The notes under the pieces: generated by a model
What the model was told of the DNA's origin: nothing
The model's input: only the letters and a program-made list of their open reading frames with translations
Database searches by the model: none
Origin: CAMCYM01 sp041191165
Lineage (GTDB): Bacteria; Bacteroidota; Bacteroidia; Flavobacteriales_D; Sanyastnellaceae
Length of the DNA: 9,757 nucleotides
NCBI GenBank assembly: GCA_041191165.1
Contig: JBEEPJ010000067.1
Span: 1 to 9,757, forward strand
Reading direction: 5' to 3'
Shown: piece by piece, positions 1 to 5,857 of the stretch
Numbering within the stretch: the stretch's first letter is position 1
How the letters are laid out: each line of letters opens with the position of its first letter
Program-made: the position numbers and the translations under genes

Positions 1-2
1 AG

Positions 3-182
3 ACCCATCATTTGACGGTGTTTGATGCGGCAGGCCAAACCCATTTCACAACCTCCTCCCCGGCCTCCCAACACACCCTTTCCGTATCCCAGTGGGCTGC
101 CGGCACCTACCACGCAGTGGCCCTTGACGCGCTCGGCCGGACCCTTTCCCGCGGCACCTTCCTCGTCTCAGGCCCCCGCTAA
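3..182 (+). CDS. C-terminal end of a secreted protein with a type IX secretion sorting domain (5' end outside window)
   Basis: This frame is open from the window edge to a TAA at 180-182 and gives 59 residues, the C-terminus of a larger protein. It reads LTVFDAAGQ, then a spacer, then LSVSQWAAGTY, then VALDALGR and GTFLVSGPR before the stop. That matches the usual pattern of the Bacteroidota type A sorting domain: a beta-strand ending in D-x-x-G-R/Q, then 'lsv..w.aGtY.v.l', then a final 'G.flV'. Proteins with this tail cross the outer membrane through the type IX system and the tail is normally removed. The passenger domain is off the window, so its activity is unknown. The gene converges on the propeller gene with only 11 bp between the two stop codons and no visible terminator. 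The domain call is based on pattern recognition of a short fragment. Confidence 0.72.
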   Translation, partial: THHLTVFDAAGQTHFTTSSPASQHTLSVSQWAAGTYHAVALDALGRTLSRGTFLVSGPR

Positions 183-193
183 CCCTACCTCCC

Positions 194-1273
194 TCAGCGG
201 CTCGGGGGTCCCGGCACCTCCACGGCCAGCACCCGGCCCCGTCCGGCCAGCCAAGCGACGCGGCCATCCGGCGTGAACCGGACGGTCAGCCATTCCCCCT
301 GCGCCATCCCCTCGGGCCACCGGACCTCCTCCCACGACCAACCGCCATCCCAGGAAAGGCTCACGCCCGGGGGTCCCACCGCCCACAACCTTTTGCCCCC
401 CGACCCCGGCACTGCCCTAACGCAACTCCGGTACCCCGGCCCCTCCCCCTCTGCCCGCAACGCCCAAGTCTCCCCTCCGTCCTCCGTAAAAACCTTGTTC
501 CCTCGGTTGTTCCCCATCTCCTCCCAGTTCCCCCCCATGGCCCCTCCCTCCCGGCTGTTCCACATGTCGATCGAAAACAGTCCTGTCATCGTCCCCCCCT
601 GAATCCCAGGCGTCTCGAAGACCCTCCACGTCCGCCCGCGGTCCGTGCTCCGAAAAACCCGGGACGCCACCCCCCCGGTGATGCCCCAAACCGTGTCCCC
701 CCGCACCGCGAGATTCCCATTCGACGCCGCAAACGCCGCCTCCCCCGGCACCACCTCCGGAAGGGCCTCACCGGGCACCACCTCCCAAGTCCTCCCCCCA
801 TCCCGGGTCACCCGCACCGCCATCACGCGCCGCCCCGACCCATCCGGCACCGGGTCCCCCCAAGCGATCCCCTCCCGGTCATCCCAAAAAACCATCGCAT
901 CGAAAAAAGCATCGGGGTGATCCTCCCGCATCACCACGTCCCAAGTCGCTCCCCGGTCCTCGCTCCGCAGCAACAACCCGGGACTCTCAATCGAAAGCAA
1001 GTGCAGTGCCTCACTCGTCACCGCCAGGGATCGAAACGCCCGCCGCTTGCCCTCCACCACGACGGAATCATGGCGCCAACTCGCCCCACCATCCTCCGTA
1101 AATCCCCAATTTCCCTTGGAACCCGCGTAATAGACCGTCGAATCATCGACCACCTCCAAGGCACAAACAGAACCCTCCACCTCGAACGGCCCGGCGACCA
1201 CCGACAAAGCCACCTGTGCCCATCCGCCGATGCCCCCCGCCAGCCACAACCCCGCCACGAGACCCCATCTCAC
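194..1273 (-). CDS. Exported beta-propeller protein with six Asp-box (BNR) repeats
   Basis: The protein has 359 residues. A signal peptide is visible (MRWGLVAGLWLAGGIGGWAQ, probable cleavage after residue 20), so it should be periplasmic or exported. Six Asp-box motifs (S/T-x-D-x-G-x-S/T-W) lie at about residues 59-66, 104-111, 156-163, 209-216, 263-270 and 307-314, spaced 45-54 residues apart, as expected for one blade each of a six-bladed propeller. Such proteins are often labelled sialidase-like, YCF48-like or 'oxidoreductase'. I see no sialidase FRIP motif, so no enzymatic role is claimed; a scaffold or assembly role is possible. The start is GTG at 1273, inside the stop of the upstream lipoprotein gene (GTGA, 4-bp overlap), which suggests translational coupling. 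The gene is very GC-rich and uses many GGG codons; three 7-base G runs lie on its coding strand. No sorting domain is visible at the C-terminus. Confidence 0.85.
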   Translation of the reverse strand: MRWGLVAGLWLAGGIGGWAQVALSVVAGPFEVEGSVCALEVVDDSTVYYAGSKGNWGFTEDGGASWRHDSVVVEGKRRAFRSLAVTSEALHLLSIESPGLLLRSEDRGATWDVVMREDHPDAFFDAMVFWDDREGIAWGDPVPDGSGRRVMAVRVTRDGGRTWEVVPGEALPEVVPGEAAFAASNGNLAVRGDTVWGITGGVASRVFRSTDRGRTWRVFETPGIQGGTMTGLFSIDMWNSREGGAMGGNWEEMGNNRGNKVFTEDGGETWALRAEGEGPGYRSCVRAVPGSGGKRLWAVGPPGVSLSWDGGWSWEEVRWPEGMAQGEWLTVRFTPDGRVAWLAGRGRVLAVEVPGPPSR

Positions 1274-2361
1274 GGATTGTCAGCAGATTGCGCAGCCCCT
1301 TCTGGCAGCAGAACCAACGATTTCACCATGGCCTCGACCTCCCGGATATAGTCCCGTTTGTCGAAAAAAGGCGCATACGCATAGCCCTCCACCGTCACCA
1401 ATCGCTTTCGGGCCAAATCCGGTACCGTCAAACTGAAAAACGGCCCGCCCATGTAATCATTTTCCATCCGCCACAAACCCCGCAACTCCGAAGCAAACGC
1501 TCCCTTGAAATCCACCTCCTCGTACGTGGGGAAATAGCGCATCTCGGTGGTCATAAACGAACCCGACGTCGGGCCGGGCACCTGCTTCATCAACACCTCA
1601 TTGCGGCGGTCCAGGCGGGCTTGCATGGAGAGTTGATCCTCTGCGGTATAAGGTTCAGTGTAGATGAACAAGCCCTGCTGGACATCGTGATTGTCCCCTC
1701 CTTTGAGTCGGGTGAGCTGGCGATCCAGCCAGACAAAGTCCTTCCCAGACTTCGCCCAACGCACATCCGAGGGCACTTGCAACACCAAGCCCCATTCCTG
1801 CTGTAGGCGATTCGCGATGACCTCGTTCGCGTCGAGTCCGTGCAAATCCCCGAATCGCTCGATTTCCGCAGCATGCAGGGCTTCGCGCATCTCGTAGGCC
1901 CGCTTGGAGATGAGCGCTGCCAAATCTCTAGGGCTCTTGCTCATGGCCCGGATGTACACCTGTCCCCGGGCATACTTGTTGCGAATCATCTTCACCGATG
2001 GCTCCTGGGTATCCACGCGATCGGCGATGACCACATCGAGGACATTGCGGTGGGGTTTCCAAAAGCGATCGAATTCCGCCCGTGGCAGAATCATGACGTC
2101 GAAACTGGGCTCCAACTGCGGAAGCACATCGTACGGGTGCTCAAACACCACGCGAATAGAATCGATTAGGGCCTGGGTGGCTTCGGCATCGGGATGATCC
2201 AGGACCACCAGCAATTCCCCTGTTCCCCCGACGTGCGAGGGCAGCGCCGCACCTTCTCCAACGGAATCCGTACAACCCAGCCCCATCGCCATCCACAGGA
2301 GCCCGGCCCCCAACCAACCTGCGATTCGACCTGCGACCTCAGGTTTGCTGAGCCTTCCCAT
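1270..2361 (-). CDS. DUF4837 family lipoprotein
   Basis: The protein has 363 residues. The N-terminus has basic residues, then a hydrophobic stretch (about 13-28), then GLGC with Cys30 as the likely lipidated residue. The box is relaxed compared with the Proteobacterial L-x-x-C rule, as is common in Bacteroidota. The mature part has typical DUF4837 features: a G-x-x-GELLVVLDHP segment, LPQLEPSFDVMIL, a HRNVLDVVIADR stretch, and later MRYFPTYEEVDFKG and GLWRMENDYMGGPF. DUF4837 is a Bacteroidota family of unknown function. The ATG at 2361 lies inside the lytic transglycosylase gene, a 23-bp overlap in another frame, and the stop overlaps the propeller GTG start. Translation coupled to the cell-wall enzyme and to tatA hints at an envelope role, but that is inference. 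Confidence 0.87.
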   Translation of the reverse strand: MGRLSKPEVAGRIAGWLGAGLLWMAMGLGCTDSVGEGAALPSHVGGTGELLVVLDHPDAEATQALIDSIRVVFEHPYDVLPQLEPSFDVMILPRAEFDRFWKPHRNVLDVVIADRVDTQEPSVKMIRNKYARGQVYIRAMSKSPRDLAALISKRAYEMREALHAAEIERFGDLHGLDANEVIANRLQQEWGLVLQVPSDVRWAKSGKDFVWLDRQLTRLKGGDNHDVQQGLFIYTEPYTAEDQLSMQARLDRRNEVLMKQVPGPTSGSFMTTEMRYFPTYEEVDFKGAFASELRGLWRMENDYMGGPFFSLTVPDLARKRLVTVEGYAYAPFFDKRDYIREVEAMVKSLVLLPEGAAQSADNP

Positions 2362-3742
2362 GTATGGTCAGTTTCTGACCCGGATGAATGGTCGTACCCC
2401 TCAGTCCATTCCACTTTTGAATCTGCTGCACCGTAACCCCGTAGCGCTTGGCGATGGAGCCCAACACATCCCCCGGCTTCACCTTGTAATAGATGGTGGA
2501 AGATGTGCTGCTGGAAGCGGTACTCGATGACGCAGAAGCGGTCGCGGTCACCCGCGGTGCAACCGCTGTGGGAATCGAAGACTCGAAAGCCAGAAAACTC
2601 GGAATCCACTCCATGGGCAAGCGCAGCGGCATGTGGGCTACCCCCGCTGGTATGTAGCGCGCGCGGTACATGGGGTTCCAACCCGCAATCACATCCTCAG
2701 GAATGCCTGTGGCGGTTTCGATGTCTTTGAAGGACATGGGTTTGCGCACCATGATGGTGTCCAACTCCGCGCTGAACAGCATGGCATCGACCGGGGCAAT
2801 CTGGTGCTCCCCGTGATACTCCATCATGTAAGCAATGGCCACAAAAGCAGGCACATAACCCTGTGTTTCCTCAGGCAGAAATGGGCGAATCTCCCAGTAG
2901 TTCGTCTTGTTGCCGCTGCGGCGAATGGCCTTGTTCACATTGCCCGGTCCGCAGTTGTAGGCCGCCAAGGCCATGAACCAATCCCCGTACAAATCGTGCA
3001 ACTTGGCGAGGTATTGGCAAGCGGCATCCGTACTGCGCTCGGGGTCTTGACGCTCGTCGATGTAGGAATCCACACGAAGCCCCATGAGCTTCGCAGTCGG
3101 ATGCATGAACTGCCAAAGTCCGCCGGCACCGGCTGGAGATTTGGCCAGCGGGTTCAAAGCGCTCTCCACGACAGCCAAGTACTTCAACTCCATGGGCAGA
3201 CCGTGCCGATCCAAAGCCTGCTCGAAGAGGGGAAAGTAGTGTGCACCCCGACCCAACATCAAGGCGATGTGCTTCTTGCGATTCGCCGCGAAGTGCGTGA
3301 TGCGCTGTTGTACCACCTGATTCCACTCAAAAGCCATGGGCGATTGCGCATCGAGAATGGCCAGGCGCGCCTGGACCAACTCGGCATCCAAGGCAGGCAC
3401 ATCCGACTCCCCGTGGGTCTGGGTCCAAATTCCCGCGTCCTCACTGATGCATTGCGACTCCGCGCACCAGCTCCTCCAGGTCTGCTCCCAAGTAAAAATC
3501 GCCGAATCTGGACCGGCTGTAAGGGCCTGAAAATCGACCAGGGACGGGGTGGCGGCGGATGCCGTGGCGGTCAGTGGAGCGACGGGGGCCTCTTGCTCCT
3601 GCGCCACCGGACCTTGTTCCCAAGCCATGGCCCCGGCATGACCCGGAGCCGAAATCGTCGACTTAGCGCCCAAAGAACCCCAGGCACCTCCTGCGAAAAC
3701 CCCCAGGGCTCCCCACGCACACCATCGAACCCAATGCTTCAT
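2339..3742 (-). CDS. Lytic murein transglycosylase with SLT domain and C-terminal LysM (MltD-like)
   Basis: The protein has 467 residues from the ATG at 3742. This start is preferred because it gives a signal-peptide-like N-terminus (MKHWVRWCAWGALGVFAGGAWG) and lies 4 bp after the tatA stop; the frame also extends upstream, but only into tatA. The SLT fold covers about residues 175-300: LPMELKYLAVVES with Glu193 as the expected catalytic acid, AKSPAGAGGLWQFM, then MALAAYNCGPGNV and TQGYVPAFVA. A degenerate LysM-like segment follows near 335-375, then a Ser/Thr/Ala-rich linker (about 396-417) and a clear LysM domain at 418-461 (YKVKPGDVLGSIAKRYGV ... NGL ... IHPGQKL). Enzymes of this type cleave the MurNAc-GlcNAc bond of peptidoglycan to form 1,6-anhydroMurNAc ends. 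It differs from E. coli MltD in having one clear LysM and no lipobox. It sits between tatA and the DUF4837 gene in one transcription unit. Confidence 0.93.
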   Translation of the reverse strand: MKHWVRWCAWGALGVFAGGAWGSLGAKSTISAPGHAGAMAWEQGPVAQEQEAPVAPLTATASAATPSLVDFQALTAGPDSAIFTWEQTWRSWCAESQCISEDAGIWTQTHGESDVPALDAELVQARLAILDAQSPMAFEWNQVVQQRITHFAANRKKHIALMLGRGAHYFPLFEQALDRHGLPMELKYLAVVESALNPLAKSPAGAGGLWQFMHPTAKLMGLRVDSYIDERQDPERSTDAACQYLAKLHDLYGDWFMALAAYNCGPGNVNKAIRRSGNKTNYWEIRPFLPEETQGYVPAFVAIAYMMEYHGEHQIAPVDAMLFSAELDTIMVRKPMSFKDIETATGIPEDVIAGWNPMYRARYIPAGVAHMPLRLPMEWIPSFLAFESSIPTAVAPRVTATASASSSTASSSTSSTIYYKVKPGDVLGSIAKRYGVTVQQIQKWNGLRGTTIHPGQKLTIHGKAQQT

Positions 3743-3746
3743 GCCC

Positions 3747-3914
3747 TCAAGCTTCGTTCTTCTTTTCCTTGTCCTTGTCGTCACCCTTGGTGGCGTCCTT
3801 GAATTCCTTCACCCCCTGCCCCAATCCCCGCATGAGTTCAGGGATTTTCTTGCCGCCAAACAGAAGAATGACGATGAGCGCAATCAATATGATTTGGCCG
3901 GGTCCTGGACTCAT
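3747..3914 (-). CDS. tatA: Sec-independent protein translocase subunit TatA/TatE
   Basis: This small protein of 55 residues has the TatA layout: a short N-terminus (MSPGPGQ), one transmembrane helix at about 7-19 (IILIALIVILLF), the Phe-Gly hinge at 19-20, an amphipathic helix at about 22-40 (KKIPELMRGLGQGVKEFKDA) and a charged, Lys/Asp/Glu-rich tail. TatA forms the pore of the twin-arginine pathway, which exports folded proteins across the inner membrane with TatC; tatC is not in this window. The ATG at 3914 is chosen over an in-frame extension of 10 residues because it puts the helix right at the N-terminus, as in the family. It is the first gene of the tight tatA, lytic transglycosylase, DUF4837, propeller series, and 132 bp separate it from panC. 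I could not find an exact Bacteroidota promoter in that gap. Confidence 0.92.
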   Translation of the reverse strand: MSPGPGQIILIALIVILLFGGKKIPELMRGLGQGVKEFKDATKGDDKDKEKKNEA

Positions 3915-3921
3915 GACTTGG

Positions 3922-3996
3922 AATTTTGGGTCGCAATTTGGCACAAAATCCGCTAGGCTTCGTCATCGGGTGATGAATTAGGCCAAATTTTGGGTC
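3922..3996 (+). repeat. 11-bp direct repeat upstream of tatA
   Basis: The word AATTTTGGGTC occurs at 3922-3932 and again at 3986-3996, 64 bp apart, within the AT-richer gap between tatA and panC. The right copy overlaps the 14-bp inverted repeat arm at 3978-3991. It could be a pair of operator half-sites or a relic of duplication; function is unknown. Confidence 0.4.
3978..3991 (+). repeat. Left arm of a 14-bp inverted repeat bracketing panC
   Basis: TTAGGCCAAATTTT at this site is the exact reverse complement of 4954-4967. The two arms lie just outside panC, one in the panC/tatA gap and one in the divergent promoter region. Each contains the 8-mer AATTTGGC or its complement, which recurs in other intergenic regions here. 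Confidence 0.55.
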
Positions 3997-4046
3997 ATTT
4001 TGTGAACTCCAACGCCGCGCCGAGCGGCATGGCCCAGCGGCCCGGA

Positions 4047-4940
4047 TCAGCGGATTCGGTGGTTGTCGAGCAGGCGGACGCCGCCTACTTCCGCCGCCAC
4101 GATGGCGAATGCCGGGGTGGGCGGGGTCGCAGCGAACGAATCCAGGGCGGGAACGGACCAGTCCTCCGGATCGACGACATCGAAGTAGAAGACGTGGACC
4201 CCGGGGGCAGAGGCGAGTCGCTGTCGCGCCCGGGCGAGGGCGGTGGTGGGCGCCTCGCCCCGGCCCACCTCATCCGCCAGCCGGAACAGCTCGCGCGGGA
4301 TGGCCAGGGCCTGACCCCGGGCCTCGGCGCCCAGCCGGCGGTTCCGGGAACTCATCGCCAGTCCGTCCGGCTCGCGCACGATGGGGCACCCCACCACCTT
4401 CAAGCCCGGAAACCGCCGGCCGACCAGGACGCGGACGACGGCCAGCTGCTGCAAGTCCTTCTCCCCGAAGTAGGCCGCGTCCGGTTCCACCGCCCGGAAC
4501 AGCCGTTCCAACACCGCAACCACCCCGTCGAAATGGCCCGGCCGCTGGTCCGCCTCATGGCCCCGAAACGGCCCACCCCAATCGATATGGGGAACCGGCC
4601 CAGCCCCGGCCTCTCCGTACACTTCCTGCACCGTCGGCATGAACACCGCCCCCGCTCCCGTCGCAGCCAGCAGGCCCAGGTCCTCCTCCGGCGTCACCGG
4701 GTACCGGGCGAGATCCCCCGAATCATTGAACTGCGTGGGATTGACAAAGATGCTCACCACCACCCGGTGGCCCTCCTGCACCGCCCGCTCAACCAGCGAC
4801 GCATGCCCGGGATGCAAAGCCCCCATCGTAGGCACCAATCCGATGCTGTGGCCCTGTGACCGCTGCGCCGCTACCCAAATGCGCAGGGAGGCTACCTGGT
4901 CGAATACGGTCGGCGGTGGGGGGAAAAGGGCGGCGTCCAT
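4047..4940 (-). CDS. panC: Pantothenate synthetase (pantoate-beta-alanine ligase)
   Basis: This 297-residue enzyme joins pantoate and beta-alanine using ATP, through a pantoyl-adenylate, to make pantothenate, the precursor of coenzyme A; it is cytosolic. Family motifs are intact: PTMGALHPGH at 37-46 (HxGH-type nucleotide-binding signature), NPTQFN at 67-72, YFGEKDLQQL at 157-166, and REPDGLAMSSRN at 189-200 with the KMSKS-like MSSRN. Length is slightly above the usual 280 or so because of a Pro-rich N-terminal extension (about residues 1-12). The ATG at 4940 is the only sensible start, and the divergent half-GT5 gene begins 72 bp away. The gene is strikingly GC-rich: 50 of 60 bases at 4201-4260 are G or C, against 26 of 60 at 5281-5340 in the neighbour. 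No panD or panB is nearby. No clear promoter was found for this strand. Confidence 0.96.
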   Translation of the reverse strand: MDAALFPPPPTVFDQVASLRIWVAAQRSQGHSIGLVPTMGALHPGHASLVERAVQEGHRVVVSIFVNPTQFNDSGDLARYPVTPEEDLGLLAATGAGAVFMPTVQEVYGEAGAGPVPHIDWGGPFRGHEADQRPGHFDGVVAVLERLFRAVEPDAAYFGEKDLQQLAVVRVLVGRRFPGLKVVGCPIVREPDGLAMSSRNRRLGAEARGQALAIPRELFRLADEVGRGEAPTTALARARQRLASAPGVHVFYFDVVDPEDWSVPALDSFAATPPTPAFAIVAAEVGGVRLLDNHRIR

Positions 4941-4950
4941 GGCGGCAGGC

Positions 4951-4981
4951 TTGAAAATTTGGCCTAAATTCCGTACATTTG
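4951..4981 (+). promoter_or_regulatory. Bacteroidota-type promoter for the half-GT5/DUF4270 genes
   Basis: TTG at 4951-4953 and TACATTTG at 4974-4981 are separated by 20 bp. This fits the Bacteroidota primary sigma consensus (TTG, 17-23 bp, TAnnTTTG) with no mismatch in the -7 box. Transcription would start near 4986-4989, leaving a leader of about 25 nt before the ATG at 5013. The right arm of the inverted repeat lies between the two boxes, so a protein binding there could block this promoter; that is inference. Confidence 0.6.
4954..4967 (-). repeat. Right arm of the 14-bp inverted repeat bracketing panC
   Basis: This arm is the exact reverse complement of 3978-3991. It lies 13 bp upstream of the panC start and within the -33/-7 spacer of the divergent promoter, so it is placed to act as an operator for both directions. 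Whether it is bound by anything is unknown. Confidence 0.55.
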
Positions 4982-5012
4982 TGCTTTGCTCGTTCTACCT
5001 TTTTGCCCCGCC

Positions 5013-5843
5013 ATGACGAAACCACGAATTCTTTATGTGTCCCAACACGTGGTGCCTTTCTTGCCAGCGACGCCCATGGGCCAAGTCTGCAGGAATCTCC
5101 CCCAAGGCATCCATGAACGGGGCCGTGAGATTCGCATTTTCACCCCGCGGTTTGGAAAAATCAACGAACGGCGACACCAGTTGCACGAGGTCATCCGGCT
5201 CTCGGGCATGAACCTCGCCGTGGACGACACCGATCATCCTTTGATCATCAAGGTGGCCTCGATTCCCACCGCCCGCATGCAGGTTTATTTCATTGACAAC
5301 GATGCTTTCTTCAAGCGCAAGTTCGTCTTTGAAGACGCCGACGGAACCCCTTATCCGGACAATGATGAGCGCGCCATTTTCTTCGTGCGGGGCGTGCTCG
5401 AGACTGTGAAGAAATTGGGTTGGGCGCCGGACATCATCCACTGTACAGGATGGATGACCCACCTGCTACCAGTTTACGTCAAGCAGCTCTACAAAGACGA
5501 CCCTTACTTTGCGCACAGCAAGCTGGTGTGCAGCTTGTTCGACGAGGGATTCGATGGGTCCTTGGACGTTCGGATGGCCGAGAAGATGGCCATGGATGGC
5601 ATCGATCCCCAGACGATCACTTGTTTGGCCTCCCCCACCTTCGCCGCGCTCAACGCGCTGGCCATTCAGCACAGCGATGGCATCATCGTGGGCTCCGAGG
5701 ACTTGGATGCAGAAACCCAGGCTTTGCTTGAGAAGGCGACGATTCCCGTGATGCGATACCCCGGTGAAGAAGGGTATGTGAGTGAAATCAACGCCTATTA
5801 CGACACGATTCTCGAGGGAAAGACTGAGGCTGTCGCGGAATAA
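5013..5843 (+). CDS. Stand-alone glycogen/starch synthase N-terminal-like protein (half GT5), probably non-catalytic
   Basis: The 276-residue product matches only the N-terminal Rossmann domain of GT5 glycogen/starch synthases (usually 450-500 residues); no C-terminal nucleotide-sugar domain follows. Similarity is seen in RILYVSQHVVPFLP (5-18), a GxxIRIFTPRFG-like strand (38-48) and PDIIHCTGWMTHLLPVYVK (139-157). The ADP-glucose-binding KTGGL motif expected at about 19-24 reads ATPMGQ, and the HAHDW motif reads HCTGW (143-147), so the usual His and Asp are missing. The segment NERRHQLHEVIRLSGMNL (51-68), followed by HPLIIKVASIP and MQVYFIDND, is what I recall from the Bacteroidota family found beside panC, often annotated 'glycogen synthase'. 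A true glycogen synthase role is doubtful and the real function is unknown. The ATG at 5013 is chosen over a TTG at 4986, which would lie at the expected transcription start. The DUF4270 gene follows after 14 bp. Confidence 0.85.
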   Translation: MTKPRILYVSQHVVPFLPATPMGQVCRNLPQGIHERGREIRIFTPRFGKINERRHQLHEVIRLSGMNLAVDDTDHPLIIKVASIPTARMQVYFIDNDAFFKRKFVFEDADGTPYPDNDERAIFFVRGVLETVKKLGWAPDIIHCTGWMTHLLPVYVKQLYKDDPYFAHSKLVCSLFDEGFDGSLDVRMAEKMAMDGIDPQTITCLASPTFAALNALAIQHSDGIIVGSEDLDAETQALLEKATIPVMRYPGEEGYVSEINAYYDTILEGKTEAVAE

Positions 5844-5857
5844 CAGAACTTCGCACC

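Noticed and set aside
194..1273. Sialidase (neuraminidase) assignment for the Asp-box protein
   Set aside because: Asp boxes alone only indicate the propeller fold; I saw no FRIP motif or arginine triad.
2633..3802. 389-codon open frame on the plus strand opposite the lytic transglycosylase
   Set aside because: It lies wholly antisense to a gene with clear SLT and LysM motifs, has no recognisable domain, and its Arg/Gly/His-rich composition is typical of a reverse shadow frame.
4014..4028. Hairpin GCCGC-5 nt-GCGGC downstream of panC as a terminator
   Set aside because: The stem is only 5 bp and no T run follows it in the direction of panC transcription.
3990..4859. 289-codon open frame on the plus strand opposite panC
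   Set aside because: It is a shadow produced by the very high GC of panC; it has no plausible domain and is Arg/Pro/His-rich.
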